Source: TH1177 sp042138015 (GTDB lineage: Archaea; Thermoproteota; Nitrososphaeria; Nitrososphaerales; Nitrososphaeraceae). Taken from it: a stretch of DNA of 39,207 bases. The notes beneath the pieces were generated by a model. It ran no database searches and was not told the origin of the DNA. It saw nothing but the letters and a program-made list of their open reading frames with translations. The position numbers were made by a program, and so were the translations under genes. This document shows, in pieces, positions 1 through 9,319 of this stretch. The first letter of the stretch is position 1. Every line of letters begins with the position of its first letter. The stretch spans positions 1 through 39,207 of the forward strand of contig JBHIVA010000020.1 of the NCBI GenBank assembly GCA_042138015.1. The letters run 5' to 3'.

Positions 1-54
1 CATAAACTCTACACAACTTCCCATATGTTTTTTATTATTTTCTGTTGTATCCAT
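1..54 (-). CDS. N-terminal fragment of an unknown protein, cut by the left edge
   Basis: An open frame of 18 codons reads leftwards from an ATG at position 54 and leaves the window without a stop. It begins MDTTENNKKHMGSCVEF. A second in-frame ATG lies at position 24, so the start is uncertain. I do not recognise the family. The gene would be transcribed in the same direction as the tRNA to its right. The call rests only on the open frame at the edge, so it could be spurious. Confidence 0.3.
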   Translation of the reverse strand, partial: MDTTENNKKHMGSCVEFM

Positions 55-122
55 ACTGACTATCTATCTAGATTAATTCACCTTTTCCTAATAAATGATA
101 TACACGCTTGTATGAACAGCAT

Positions 123-196
123 GGAGGGGATGGGATTCGAACCCATGACCACCTGCGTGTAAGGCAGGTATCCTAACCAGTCTAGACAACCCCTCC
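123..196 (-). tRNA. tRNA-Val (anticodon UAC)
   Basis: Read on the minus strand, the 74 nt fold as a full cloverleaf. The acceptor stem is GGAGGGG paired with CCCCTCC. The anticodon stem is CCTGC/GCAGG around the loop CTTACAC, giving anticodon TAC (valine, GUA-type codons). The T arm is ATGGG-TTCGAAT-CCCAT. The anticodon loop has no intron, and no CCA is encoded at the 3' end, as is common in archaea. An AT-rich box that can serve as a TATA element lies 20-30 nt upstream (about 214-228). Confidence 0.97.
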
Positions 197-213
197 TCTT
201 TTAGTATTATTAG

Positions 214-228
214 ATTCTTTTTAATAAA
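214..228 (-). promoter_or_regulatory. TATA-like box of tRNA-Val
   Basis: On the minus strand this reads CAATTTATTAAAAAG, centred about 25 nt upstream of the tRNA 5' end at 196. That is the spacing expected for an archaeal TBP site. It is a position-based call in a very AT-rich background. Confidence 0.4.
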
Positions 229-1893
229 TTGAATATTAATAGCTTTTTAAAATCTCAGTTTTTTAAAACAATTGCTTAAAAACGATTTTATATTTTATTT
301 TATTTTGGATCATTAATTAGAGATTTTTTTTAAAGTTAGTCAAAGTAATCGATACAGAAGATTACATACAAATTTTAAATATATGATTTCTCTCGAATTG
401 GATAGATATTATTAATAAATATGCCCGTTTCTTTGCTAATGAACAAATTTATGATCTAATGATAGGTCATTTTATATATTATTGAAAAATTTATCCAAAA
501 TAGATACAAAATTGAAAATAATATTATGTTAACTTAAGAACAGATTATTTTTTAATTATTTTTATGACTTGTAATTATATAAATTATGTCCATGATATTT
601 CTAGACAATTTTTATTGAATAGTAAATGAGTGTAATAAATTATTTTTTAATTAAAATTTTCTATACTAATTCCAGTTTAATGATGTTAAGATATTTCACT
701 TCAAATTCTGAATAAAAATATATTTAAGTTTCCATTATATAGATAAATTAATAGTGCTGTTAGGCTAACGAAAATCTATAGTTGTTCTCTTCCAATACAC
801 ATATGCTCTTAAGACTTAGAAATAGAAATGAAACTATGATTCAGATCTATCAATATTTGGTTGTAGATTTGTATTTAACTAGTTCACAAATTCTATACTT
901 TGAATTTACATTTCAGAACAAAGAAACGTGTTTGTGGGATAGAATTTATTCATTCTTTGTTTAACAAGTATGATAAGCATACAATATATATTGATGGTGG
1001 GGTATGTAATTTTTTACTTCTAAATATTCATTATACTCACCTTTAGGAAAAAAGGTTGATTGAAAGATGCAGTTTTTAAAAAATAAAACAAAATTGGTAT
1101 GTATATCAAATGTATAGAATTGGATCAAGTTATTCATCCATATCTGTATAATATCAAAATCAGAAAGAATCTTCTATTCAAAATGGGAGGTTAAAATAGT
1201 CTTTAACTTATTACAAAATGATAAAACATCATAGGATTCATTTTCACTATAATACTTACCTCTCAACATATTTTTTGAAAATAAAATGTAATATAATTTT
1301 AATTAAGCTTACTTTTGGAAAATCAACAAACTCTCTAAGAAAATACAATGCCGTAAAATTTTATAATTTTATATTAAAACGTGTTTTTATTGATATAATT
1401 TCATTAGTATTATATCATGGATTTGTTTATACAAACAACTCTTACAACATACAAAAATGATTATCATAATACCATAACTTTGTAGACAATCAAATTTGAT
1501 TTAAATATAATATTTATTTATTGTTTTAATGCTTTTATAATAACTCCAATTTTTCCATTTAAACCTGTAATAGATATAGACTACCATAGTAATTTTCACA
1601 ACTTTATTTTAAAAATATAAGAATAATAATAAAAATATAAAATAATATAGTTGACGATCAGTTATTTTTTTTATAAAAAAAAATATAACTATAATGTCTT
1701 GAAAAAATCTAATAAAAGTCGTAATAGTAAAAAATCTATCAGAAAATAAATCTTATTTTATACAAGGTAAGCAACGACTTAGAACAATTTCTTGTATTAC
1801 ATCATGACTGAAATTGGCAGGTATTCAATCTAAAGATGATCATCTACAATCCAATATTTTTAAATTGGGAAAATAAATCCAGAGAATATAACA
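229..1893. other. Long gene-poor AT-rich region
   Basis: About 1.7 kb between the tRNA and glyA. The only open frames (60 codons at 782-964, 80 codons at 1218-1460) have skewed, low-information composition, no recognisable motif and no convincing ribosome binding site, so I treat them as chance. I see no tRNA, no tandem repeat and no recognisable gene remnant. The last 50 bases must carry the glyA promoter, with an AT-rich stretch (TTTTTAAA) about 30 nt before its ATG. Confidence 0.6.
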
Positions 1894-3216
1894 ATGAGTG
1901 CAAAGAAATCCTATGAAAAAATCTTTGAGTTAATGAAAAACCATCATAATTGGTTTATTGATTCTATTCCATTAATTGCAAGTGAGAATATTCCTAGTAC
2001 TGCTGTAAGAGAAGCAATAATCTCTGATTTTGGAAATAGGTATGCCGAAGGATGGCCAGGAGAAAGAGTATATGCTGGTTGTGTTTACATAGACGAAGTA
2101 GAAATTATTTGTAATGATCTAGCAAAAAAAGTTTTTAATGCAGAATTTGCAGATTGTAGAGCTACTTCAGGAGTTGTAGCTAATCTTGCTATTTATTCAG
2201 GATTTACTAGTCCAGGAGATTTCATGTTAGCATCTTCAATTCCTAATGGTGGACATATTTCTCATGGAAAAAAGGAACATTATGGTACTGCTGGTTATGT
2301 ATGCGGATTAAATATTGAGTATTTTCCTTTTTTAAAAGATGATATGACTATTGATATAGATGCTACAAAGAGGAAAATTCTGGATATGGGTAATAATAGT
2401 AAAATTCCTAAAATGGCAATGTTTGGAGGTAGTCTCTTTCTTTTTCCTCATCCAGTTAAAGAGTTATCTGATTTTATGCATGAACATAATATACATGTTA
2501 ATTATGATGCAGCTCATGTAGCTGGACTTATAGCTGGGGGTCAATTTCAAGATCCATTAAGAGATGGAGTAGATACTATGACAATGAGTTCCCATAAAAC
2601 ATTATGGGGACCACAGGGAGGAATAATAGTATCTTTAGAAAAACATGCTGAAACTATTAAAAAATCTATATTTCCAGGGAATACTAGTAGTCATCATTTA
2701 CATCATGTTGCAGGAAAAGCTATAGCATTAGCAGAAGTAATGGAATTTGGAAAAGAATATGCTAAACAACTTATAAAGAATGCTAAAAAATTGGCTGAAA
2801 GTCTTGTTGATTGCGGCTTTACTGCCTTAGGTGAAAAGAGAGGATATACACAATCACATCAGATTGCTGTTGATGTTTCAAAATATGGTGATGGAGGAAC
2901 AATAGAAAAGGAGTTAGAAAAGTCAAATATTATTTTGAATAGACAGTTACTACCTGGAGATATTAAGGCAGGAAGAAATTATATGCATCCAAGTGGGGTT
3001 AGAATAGGTGCAAATGAAGTGACTAGACTTGGAATGAAAGAAAGTGAAATGATTGAAATTGCCAAATTTATAAAAAGAGTAGTTATCGATAAGGAGGATA
3101 CGAAAAAAGTAAATAAAGATGTTACTGAATTTAAAAAACAGTATCAAAAATTGCATTATGCTTTCGATGGACAGATGGATGCTTACAAATACATTAGTCT
3201 AGTAAAAATCGATTGA
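1894..3216 (+). CDS. glyA: Serine hydroxymethyltransferase
   Basis: A PLP enzyme interconverting serine and glycine while moving a one-carbon unit on a folate or pterin carrier. The 440-aa length fits the family. The PLP lysine is K235 in MSSHKTLWGPQGG. Other family landmarks are IPLIASENIPS near the N-terminus, the ERVYAGCVYIDEVE segment and the Asp of NYDAAHVAGL. The gene stands alone on the plus strand, facing the convergent DP2 gene. The ATG start is preceded by a TATA-like TTTTTAAA about 30 nt upstream. The product supplies glycine and one-carbon units, a plausible but unproven link to the thymidylate-type enzyme at 19604. Confidence 0.95.
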   Translation: MSAKKSYEKIFELMKNHHNWFIDSIPLIASENIPSTAVREAIISDFGNRYAEGWPGERVYAGCVYIDEVEIICNDLAKKVFNAEFADCRATSGVVANLAIYSGFTSPGDFMLASSIPNGGHISHGKKEHYGTAGYVCGLNIEYFPFLKDDMTIDIDATKRKILDMGNNSKIPKMAMFGGSLFLFPHPVKELSDFMHEHNIHVNYDAAHVAGLIAGGQFQDPLRDGVDTMTMSSHKTLWGPQGGIIVSLEKHAETIKKSIFPGNTSSHHLHHVAGKAIALAEVMEFGKEYAKQLIKNAKKLAESLVDCGFTALGEKRGYTQSHQIAVDVSKYGDGGTIEKELEKSNIILNRQLLPGDIKAGRNYMHPSGVRIGANEVTRLGMKESEMIEIAKFIKRVVIDKEDTKKVNKDVTEFKKQYQKLHYAFDGQMDAYKYISLVKID

Positions 3217-3247
3217 TTAATTGATTAAACCAAAAATCGATTGATTA
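3204..3247 (+). repeat. 16-bp direct repeat over the glyA stop codon
   Basis: AAAAATCGATTGATTA occurs at 3204-3219 and again at 3232-3247, 28 bp apart. The first copy includes the glyA stop codon. It is probably a small local duplication; no function is evident. Confidence 0.6.
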
Positions 3248-3429
3248 TTAGAATGAGAATAGTTGGAGTAGAATTTAATAGACAACTCTTTCAAGTTCTA
3301 TCCAGAAAATTTCTATAATTATCTAGTAATATAGCAATATATTTTATAGTTAGGATAATAAAGTGAAATAAATAATGATTCTTATAAATTAAAAAAAATT
3401 GGTAAAAAATAGTTCATCAAAAATATTAG

Positions 3430-3438
3430 TTTTTTTTT
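3430..3438 (+). terminator. Possible poly-T terminator after glyA
   Basis: A run of nine T on the plus strand, about 215 nt after the glyA stop and 80 nt before the convergent DP2 stop. Archaeal termination often uses T tracts without a hairpin. Shorter T runs are common in this AT-rich DNA, so the assignment is weak. Confidence 0.3.
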
Positions 3439-3516
3439 ATCGATAATTATCTATATACTTAAAGTACTTTCTTTTTTAGATATATATCTAATCTAATTTA
3501 ATTAATACTAATGATA

Positions 3517-6500
3517 TTATTCTACAAAATCAAACATTGAGGACTGAGGATTTTTGACTATTTCTTTTTCTTTAAAAACATATCTGAGTTCCATAACGAG
3601 TGATTCTATTCTACTTGTAAGATAATCACTCATTTTAAATCTCTCGTTTATATCTAATGCTATATTTATATATTTTTCAACAGAATTCCTTGTTACAGTT
3701 TGTATTAAATTATTACCACAAACAAGACATCTACCCATCAATGTAATCCTTCTATACTTTTCTCCACAGTTAGTACATCGAAATGATTGTGATGAATAGG
3801 AACGCATATTTCCCATGATATCTGGTATTATATGAGTTGTTAAAACCATTGATGCAACTTCACTAGTGTCTACTGCATTAATTAGGTTAGCTATAGAAAT
3901 TTGCATTTCCAATTTTTCCTTCATTGTAGTTAATCTAGAATAGGAACTTCGTTGTTCATCAGTAGTTAAGGAATTAGTATGATGAGTAAAAGAGTAATTG
4001 TAAAATTGTAATTCTGAATCAATCCTATTCTTAATAATTTCTATTTCATTTACTAGCCCTTCAGCTTTATTTTGTTTAAGAGATCGTTCATACAATTGTA
4101 GTGGATAATTTGGTACTACATCAATATTCAGTGCTTGTCTTTGTACTTCATGAGGTAAAACTATTGGTTGGATTAATAGTGGTGCATCCATTAGTCCTCC
4201 TATTTTATCAGGAAGAAATTCTTTAGAAAAGTTCAAGAACACATCCATTAGAAGCATAACCGAATCTGCATCTCCATCGCAATCTCTACGTTTTGCAGAA
4301 TGCCACATAGGTGATGCTAGACATACTTGTGAATTTGTATATCCAATAATTCTACCTACAATACCTACAGAAGTATGTGGAGCTAATCCTATTACAATAT
4401 GTCCTATTAAATCCTCTATAGTTGATGCATTATAAAATGGCTCAAGTTTATAGAGTTTTACAAGCTCGTTATCGATATATTTAGCTACTTTCAAAAGATG
4501 TTTTGCTGTATCCAAGGGTAAAATCACATCTTGAATAAACATCTCAATTAATTGATCGTCACTGGTGAGATCCTTTCCTAGATAATCTCTAGAATATCCT
4601 AATTCTTTTAATTTTTCTTTATTTGTCATTATCCATTTAGGTTTAAAATGTGTTAAAGGCTCATTCGTTGCATCATAACGTATAGTTCCATCTTTAAATG
4701 CATAAAGATCAAATGTTTGCCTTAGGATTCCTTTTTCAATTGGTTCAGCTGATCTATTTTTACCCATTAAAAATTTTACTCCTTTTAAAGGTCCTTTAGC
4801 TTGGATTTCTAATTTCTTCTCTGCTTCATTCAGAATTTTTTTGAGAGGATATTGTATTGGAGAATATGTTTTTCCTTCTTTTCCACATTTATTACATTTA
4901 TTAATATTTTTATACTCAGTAGAAGACAAGAAAGATATATGTTCTCTACATATTTTACAAATAATTTTAATAGATGTTTCAGAGAAACAGATTCTACATC
5001 TTATTCCTATTGAAGGTATATTACAAGCATTACAATATCTATTAGCTATTTCAGTATAAAGAATTTCTTGATTTGAAGCTTTAATAAGATCTCTAGTAGC
5101 TCCTCCTTTATCTCCTACTGGAAATAAAACATGAACCGGAGGTTTCATTTTTCTTTCTGATGCCTTTTCTGGTCGTCCTACTCTTGCTGCAATAGATGAA
5201 GCAAATTTTGGTTTGATTGTTATACCAGATATTTTAGTTATATAATCATATGATGACATTTTTTTGGTAGACAACTCTTGCATATTTAGTTTTGAATTAT
5301 TATGTAAAAGTGTGTATAGGCACTTGACTTGATTTGAATCATTTAGTACTATTAATCCTTGTTCAGGTTCTAGAAAGTGAATAACTCCTAAACGTTCAAG
5401 TATATCTTTTAGATTATCTTGATACGAGATTTGAATTGATTCCAATTCTTGAATTTTTTGATCAATAGAAAATAAATGAAATTGTTTGACAAGTTCTTTC
5501 TGTAGTAGAATTAAATCCTCTATTGATATTGATTCCCAATAAAAAGAATATTTTGGGTGAAGAGGAATATTCAAATTTTTACTAATTTGTAATGCCTCTT
5601 CTAGTGTAGGAATTTCATTAAAAGGATTGTATGCAAGATTTATTAACCGTAGTTTTGAAGGCATTCCTTTTTTATAAATATTATTCTCTTTTTCATCTAT
5701 TATTTCAGTCAATATAACCTTTAATTCTAATGACCATATTTCTTCTACATAAGATGTAGGAAGTAATTTCGCATTATTTTCTAAAAAATCACCATAGCTA
5801 ATCAAAATGTCACCTAGATATAAAATTTTTTCAACTCTTTTTTGTATTTTTAAAGCTTGTTCTACAGATGAAACATAAGTTACTGTTCCATCATTTAGTT
5901 TAACTAGTGGAGGTTCGATTGAATCAACTAATGCTATAGTAGATGCTTTTCCAGGTGTATCAATTTTAATCTGGGTTCCAACCACTATTGCATAATTTAA
6001 CAGAATTGGAATAACAGGGTGAATACCAATTGTTGAAAATCCAGTATTATAACAACGGCCATATCTCAATCTGAAACCACCAATTCTATTTGACATAGAT
6101 AAAACAGGTCTTCCAGTTATTACTTCAGACATTCTGTGGTTGACAGTATCATCTTCTGTACCAGTTTCTTTTTGTATAGCTCCTTTTAATTCTTTTAACC
6201 AATCCCAACCATCCAAATTCAAATTTTCTATTAATTTTAATAATTTTCTGCTTCTACCTATTAGGCCATCATTCATTACCCTAAGTGCTCCTCCTCTAAC
6301 TCTATCAGTTTCAATTCTTCTCATTCCTCGATGACCTACTATCTCTACCGGATCAGTATCTACTCCATCTAATTCAACTGGTAAATTGCTTATACAAGTG
6401 ATAACATCTTCATCTAAAATTTTAAATTGAAATTTTCCTACTTCTCGTTCGTAAATCCGTAATTCTTCTACAAATCGTCCTGTTTCATCATCAAAAGAAT

Positions 6501-7071
6501 TTGCTTGATATTTTCCTAATCCTACTACCTTTCTCACATGATCTGCTATTAGCATTGTTAATGCTGCTTCTGTACCACCAGCTGATCTAATTGGTCCAGC
6601 AAATGATACCGAAAGATATTGAGTTCCATTAGCATTAAGTTTTATCTTAACATCAGAAATACCTTGTAATGGTGCAACAGTTACACCTTCAGTAACTATT
6701 GCAAGACTTACTCTTACAGCATTATCTAGTCTTACCTCTAGATTATCAGTACTATATTCCCCTAGCGCAATTTCTTCAGAAATTTTTAAAGCAGCTTTTT
6801 CTTTAGTTGTTTGTGATAATAATATCCGTAATCGTTTAGTAATATCTATATTATGCATTTTAGCGACTCTGTCTGCCAAATCGTAAACAATCTGTGATTC
6901 AATATTTGTAGATACATCTACTCCTTGACTACGTGCTTGTAATACTATTTGATAAATATCATATACGGATTCTATTATTGATGTATGATATTTTTCATAA
7001 GGTAATGGTCTTTTTAGTTTTTGGAGTTCCTGAATTGAATTAGCATCTAAAATCGAAAATATGTTTTTCAT
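3517..7071 (-). CDS. polC: Archaeal DNA polymerase D, large catalytic subunit DP2
   Basis: Replicative polymerase subunit; it pairs with the DP1 exonuclease subunit encoded at 10741-12339. The 1184-aa length matches the family. The catalytic acidic loop RRDCDGDADSVMLLMD lies around residues 930-945. Cysteine pairs form zinc modules near residues 680-740 (CNAC..CRIC, CKIC..CNKC) and near residue 1100 (CTNC...CLVC). The N-terminal half carries conserved segments such as FAGPIRSAGGTEAA and NRIGGFRLRYGRC. The last residues, QSSMFDFVE, resemble a PCNA-interacting (PIP) peptide. The ATG overlaps the stop of the upstream GGGP synthase gene (ATGA), so the two are probably translated from one mRNA. 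No intein is apparent. Confidence 0.96.
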   Translation of the reverse strand: MKNIFSILDANSIQELQKLKRPLPYEKYHTSIIESVYDIYQIVLQARSQGVDVSTNIESQIVYDLADRVAKMHNIDITKRLRILLSQTTKEKAALKISEEIALGEYSTDNLEVRLDNAVRVSLAIVTEGVTVAPLQGISDVKIKLNANGTQYLSVSFAGPIRSAGGTEAALTMLIADHVRKVVGLGKYQANSFDDETGRFVEELRIYEREVGKFQFKILDEDVITCISNLPVELDGVDTDPVEIVGHRGMRRIETDRVRGGALRVMNDGLIGRSRKLLKLIENLNLDGWDWLKELKGAIQKETGTEDDTVNHRMSEVITGRPVLSMSNRIGGFRLRYGRCYNTGFSTIGIHPVIPILLNYAIVVGTQIKIDTPGKASTIALVDSIEPPLVKLNDGTVTYVSSVEQALKIQKRVEKILYLGDILISYGDFLENNAKLLPTSYVEEIWSLELKVILTEIIDEKENNIYKKGMPSKLRLINLAYNPFNEIPTLEEALQISKNLNIPLHPKYSFYWESISIEDLILLQKELVKQFHLFSIDQKIQELESIQISYQDNLKDILERLGVIHFLEPEQGLIVLNDSNQVKCLYTLLHNNSKLNMQELSTKKMSSYDYITKISGITIKPKFASSIAARVGRPEKASERKMKPPVHVLFPVGDKGGATRDLIKASNQEILYTEIANRYCNACNIPSIGIRCRICFSETSIKIICKICREHISFLSSTEYKNINKCNKCGKEGKTYSPIQYPLKKILNEAEKKLEIQAKGPLKGVKFLMGKNRSAEPIEKGILRQTFDLYAFKDGTIRYDATNEPLTHFKPKWIMTNKEKLKELGYSRDYLGKDLTSDDQLIEMFIQDVILPLDTAKHLLKVAKYIDNELVKLYKLEPFYNASTIEDLIGHIVIGLAPHTSVGIVGRIIGYTNSQVCLASPMWHSAKRRDCDGDADSVMLLMDVFLNFSKEFLPDKIGGLMDAPLLIQPIVLPHEVQRQALNIDVVPNYPLQLYERSLKQNKAEGLVNEIEIIKNRIDSELQFYNYSFTHHTNSLTTDEQRSSYSRLTTMKEKLEMQISIANLINAVDTSEVASMVLTTHIIPDIMGNMRSYSSQSFRCTNCGEKYRRITLMGRCLVCGNNLIQTVTRNSVEKYINIALDINERFKMSDYLTSRIESLVMELRYVFKEKEIVKNPQSSMFDFVE

Positions 7072-7805
7072 TTTCTTATTGCATTTATGATTTCACTTAA
7101 TTTATTTTCCCATTTGTCATCATTTTCAATCATAGTTCCAACTACAATTATATCTGCACCAGCATTAGATATTTTTTTAGCGATTTCGGCATTCCGAATT
7201 CCTCCACCTACAATCAACACTCCTTCATAATATTTTTTTACCGCAGATACCATTTCAGGTGAAACATTTTGATTTGCTCCTGAACCTGCTTCTAGATATA
7301 AAAATCTCATTCCCATATATTGAGCTGCTAGTGAATACATTACAGCCAAATTCAATTTATTAAAAGGAATTCCTCGTGCATATCCTATATACCATGCAGT
7401 GGTTCCTTCTCCTATAATCAAATAACCTGTAGGCAAGGGTTCTAATCCTGATTTCTTAATACCCATAGCTCCTAATGCTTGTGCTCCAGTGATAAAATAA
7501 GGATTTTCAGAATTCAAAAGTGACATAAATAATATCGCATCAGCATTGGGTGATATTCCTGTGATGTTTCCAGGGAATAAAATCACAGGAATTTTAATAT
7601 TAGATTTTATCTTTGAAATCATTTCTGAGAGTTCTATCTGATCATTAATTGATGAACCCCCAACTAAAATACCTGAAGCTCCCAAAGTTTCTGCTTTTTT
7701 GGCTATAGATATTGAATCTAGTGTATTTTCAGAATCAATTAAGGGGAAACAAAGTGTACCTAACTTTTCTATTTCACTAAGAATATACTTTTCTACCTTA
7801 TTCAA
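7068..7805 (-). CDS. Geranylgeranylglyceryl phosphate synthase
   Basis: First committed step of archaeal ether lipid synthesis: joins sn-glycerol-1-phosphate to geranylgeranyl diphosphate. At 245 aa it is a single TIM barrel of the GGGPS/PcrB family. Visible landmarks are GASGILVGGSS, ILFPGNITGISPNADAILF, LPTGYLIIGEG, the LYLEAGSGA strand-loop and the phosphate-binding VGGGIRN followed by GADIIVVGT. The start is TTG at 7805; I see no ATG that keeps the N-terminal helix. The stop overlaps the DP2 start by four bases, coupling membrane lipid synthesis to the replicative polymerase. It is divergent from the gene at 7938. Confidence 0.95.
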   Translation of the reverse strand: MNKVEKYILSEIEKLGTLCFPLIDSENTLDSISIAKKAETLGASGILVGGSSINDQIELSEMISKIKSNIKIPVILFPGNITGISPNADAILFMSLLNSENPYFITGAQALGAMGIKKSGLEPLPTGYLIIGEGTTAWYIGYARGIPFNKLNLAVMYSLAAQYMGMRFLYLEAGSGANQNVSPEMVSAVKKYYEGVLIVGGGIRNAEIAKKISNAGADIIVVGTMIENDDKWENKLSEIINAIRK

Positions 7806-7937
7806 GACTATATTAAGCTCATCTTTTAGTGTTAGATGACCTAAATTATATTTTCGTTTTATAGGTTATGCTTTATATTAAAAAAATAAATATTTTTAAA
7901 ATAATGGTTTAATAATAAACTCGATTACTATACAGTT

Positions 7938-8318
7938 ATGTATACTAATAACAACGAAGGTGAAATAAAAAATCTATACGTTTTCGATGATATTATTGAA
8001 AAGTCTTTATTTACTAGGAAACAAATTTCAATAATTTATAATAAACTTCATAGAGCTAAAATCGAAGAAAAAATGAGCTCAGGAGCATATTATCGACAAG
8101 TTAAGCAATGTAAAAACAAGTTTTATTCATTAATGTATACTATCTTACTTTTTAAAACCTTGAAAATAATTGATGATAAAACACTTCTAATAATTCAATC
8201 GATTGTTGACCAATTGGACTCTTTATTACAAAATGGAAAATATCACACTGATGATCCAATTCCCCAAGATGTGATTAATGTGATTGATAAGATTATTAAG
8301 AAATCTTCATCATTTTAG
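7938..8318 (+). CDS. Conserved-looking unknown, all-helical 126-aa protein
   Basis: I do not recognise the family. The 126 aa are predicted mainly helical with no membrane segment, no cysteine pair and no nucleotide-binding motif. The central part (about residues 25-85) is basic, with FTRKQISIIYNKLHRAKIEE and a following SGAYYRQVKQCKNKFYS; a helix-turn-helix-like DNA-binding function is possible but unproven. The ATG at 7938 fits an AT-rich promoter shared with the divergent GGGP synthase gene. It lies two genes left of the probable origin and is followed by the membrane-anchored winged-helix gene after a 79-nt gap. Confidence 0.75.
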   Translation: MYTNNNEGEIKNLYVFDDIIEKSLFTRKQISIIYNKLHRAKIEEKMSSGAYYRQVKQCKNKFYSLMYTILLFKTLKIIDDKTLLIIQSIVDQLDSLLQNGKYHTDDPIPQDVINVIDKIIKKSSSF

Positions 8319-8397
8319 GAATAAGTATTTCGATATTTATATTCAAGGGTTATAATCACGTTAATATTATATATTTGTGTGATTTATGTGATATTAC

Positions 8398-9003
8398 TTG
8401 GAACTAGTCATTTTGTATATAATATTAATATCAGTTTTTTTTACTATTGGATATATTCTTTTTATACTATCAAAAAAAACAAGTAATAATGAAAACTACA
8501 AGGTAGAAAAAACAACAACTGAGAATTTAGACTATAATGTTTTAGAAGCTCTTGAACATAGCAAACAAAGTCAAATTGATTATCTTAGTTCTAAAATTAA
8601 TGATATTTATACAAAATTGGAAATTATTGAATCACAACTGACTTACTCATCGCATTCAAAAAATATTGGGATGAAAGGGGATAATAATGATGAAAAGGAT
8701 CTTTTTAATCACAATAAATCACATAATATCACGTTATTAAGCTCAGAAGAAAATAAATATCACAGTCAAGTAAACACTGTACCTTTTATTTTAAACCTCC
8801 TTAGTGAACCAAAGACATCAAGAGAGATAAAGAATGCAATAGGAAAGTCAAGAGAACATACTGCAAGATTAATGAAAAAATTATATGAAATGAACTATGT
8901 GGAAAGAGATACTAGCAATAAACCTTTTAAATATAAGCTTACAGTATCGGGAAAAAATTATCTTTCTCAAAGGAATGAAGATACAGAAAATTTTAGTTTG
9001 TAG
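8398..9003 (+). CDS. Membrane-anchored coiled-coil protein with C-terminal winged helix
   Basis: 201 aa in three parts. Residues about 3-25 (LVILYIILISVFFTIGYILF) form one transmembrane helix. Residues about 45-75 look like a short coiled coil (SSKINDIYTKLEIIESQL). Residues about 125-192 read as a MarR/ArsR-type winged helix, with LLSEPKTSREIKNAIGKS, REHTARLMKKLYEMNYVE and the wing FKYKLTVSGKNYL. A stop codon at 8389-8391 fixes the upstream limit, and TTG at 8398 is the only start that keeps the membrane helix. The orientation is likely C-terminus in the cytoplasm. It is the last gene before the probable origin and cdc6, so it could be a membrane-bound DNA tether or an unusual one-piece sensor; neither is shown. 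Confidence 0.85.
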   Translation: MELVILYIILISVFFTIGYILFILSKKTSNNENYKVEKTTTENLDYNVLEALEHSKQSQIDYLSSKINDIYTKLEIIESQLTYSSHSKNIGMKGDNNDEKDLFNHNKSHNITLLSSEENKYHSQVNTVPFILNLLSEPKTSREIKNAIGKSREHTARLMKKLYEMNYVERDTSNKPFKYKLTVSGKNYLSQRNEDTENFSL

Positions 9004-9160
9004 GATTTTAAAATCTATATAAAATGTTATAGTTAAAACAAGAAAAGATAACAGTTAACAAAATAAAAAATTTTTGAAAATTCTGGTAAAATACGAGTAA
9101 ATTTAGTCGAGTTAAAATCTGTTAATTTATCTACATAGAAATTTATCTCTATTTTTAATT

Positions 9161-9199
9161 CTGCAGTGGAAATATAGGGGTAGAAAGTATCACTTTAAC
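9161..9199 (+). repeat. ORB-like repeat 1
   Basis: First of two 39-bp direct repeats containing CTGCAGTGGAAATATAGGGG and ending in CACTTTAAC. The core TGGAAA plus GGGG matches the layout of crenarchaeal ORB and mini-ORB sites bound by Orc1/Cdc6. It differs from repeat 2 by a single base (G instead of A at 9168). Confidence 0.8.
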
Positions 9200-9220
9200 T
9201 AAATTAACATTGTAATAACA

Positions 9221-9259
9221 CTGCAGTAGAAATATAGGGGTAGAAAGTATCACTTTAAC
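9221..9259 (+). repeat. ORB-like repeat 2
   Basis: Second copy of the 39-bp unit, exactly 60 bp after the first and in the same orientation, with one mismatch (AGAAA instead of GGAAA). The conservation of the repeat against diverged flanks argues for a binding site rather than a recent duplication of the whole segment. Confidence 0.8.
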
Positions 9260-9319
9260 GAAAATACAAAGTTATTTGTTAATGATGTTATTTATATTTC
9301 AATTTAAGAAAATTACCCT

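Noticed and set aside
993..1012. Additional ORB-like element at TGGTGGGGTATG
   Set aside because: G run present but no GAAA core at the proper distance and no partner copy.
782..1460. Two open frames of 60 and 80 codons as genes
   Set aside because: Low-complexity F/Y/I/N composition, no ribosome binding site or motif, typical of random frames in AT-rich DNA.
2950..3156. Minus-strand 68-codon frame
   Set aside because: Lies entirely inside glyA on the opposite strand; a Phe-rich shadow.
3517..7071. Intein in DP2
   Set aside because: Inteins are known in archaeal DP2, but the catalytic region is uninterrupted and the length is normal.
9161..9259. CRISPR-like repeat pair
   Set aside because: Only two direct copies, with a third inverted, beside cdc6 and with no cas genes; ORB elements explain them better.
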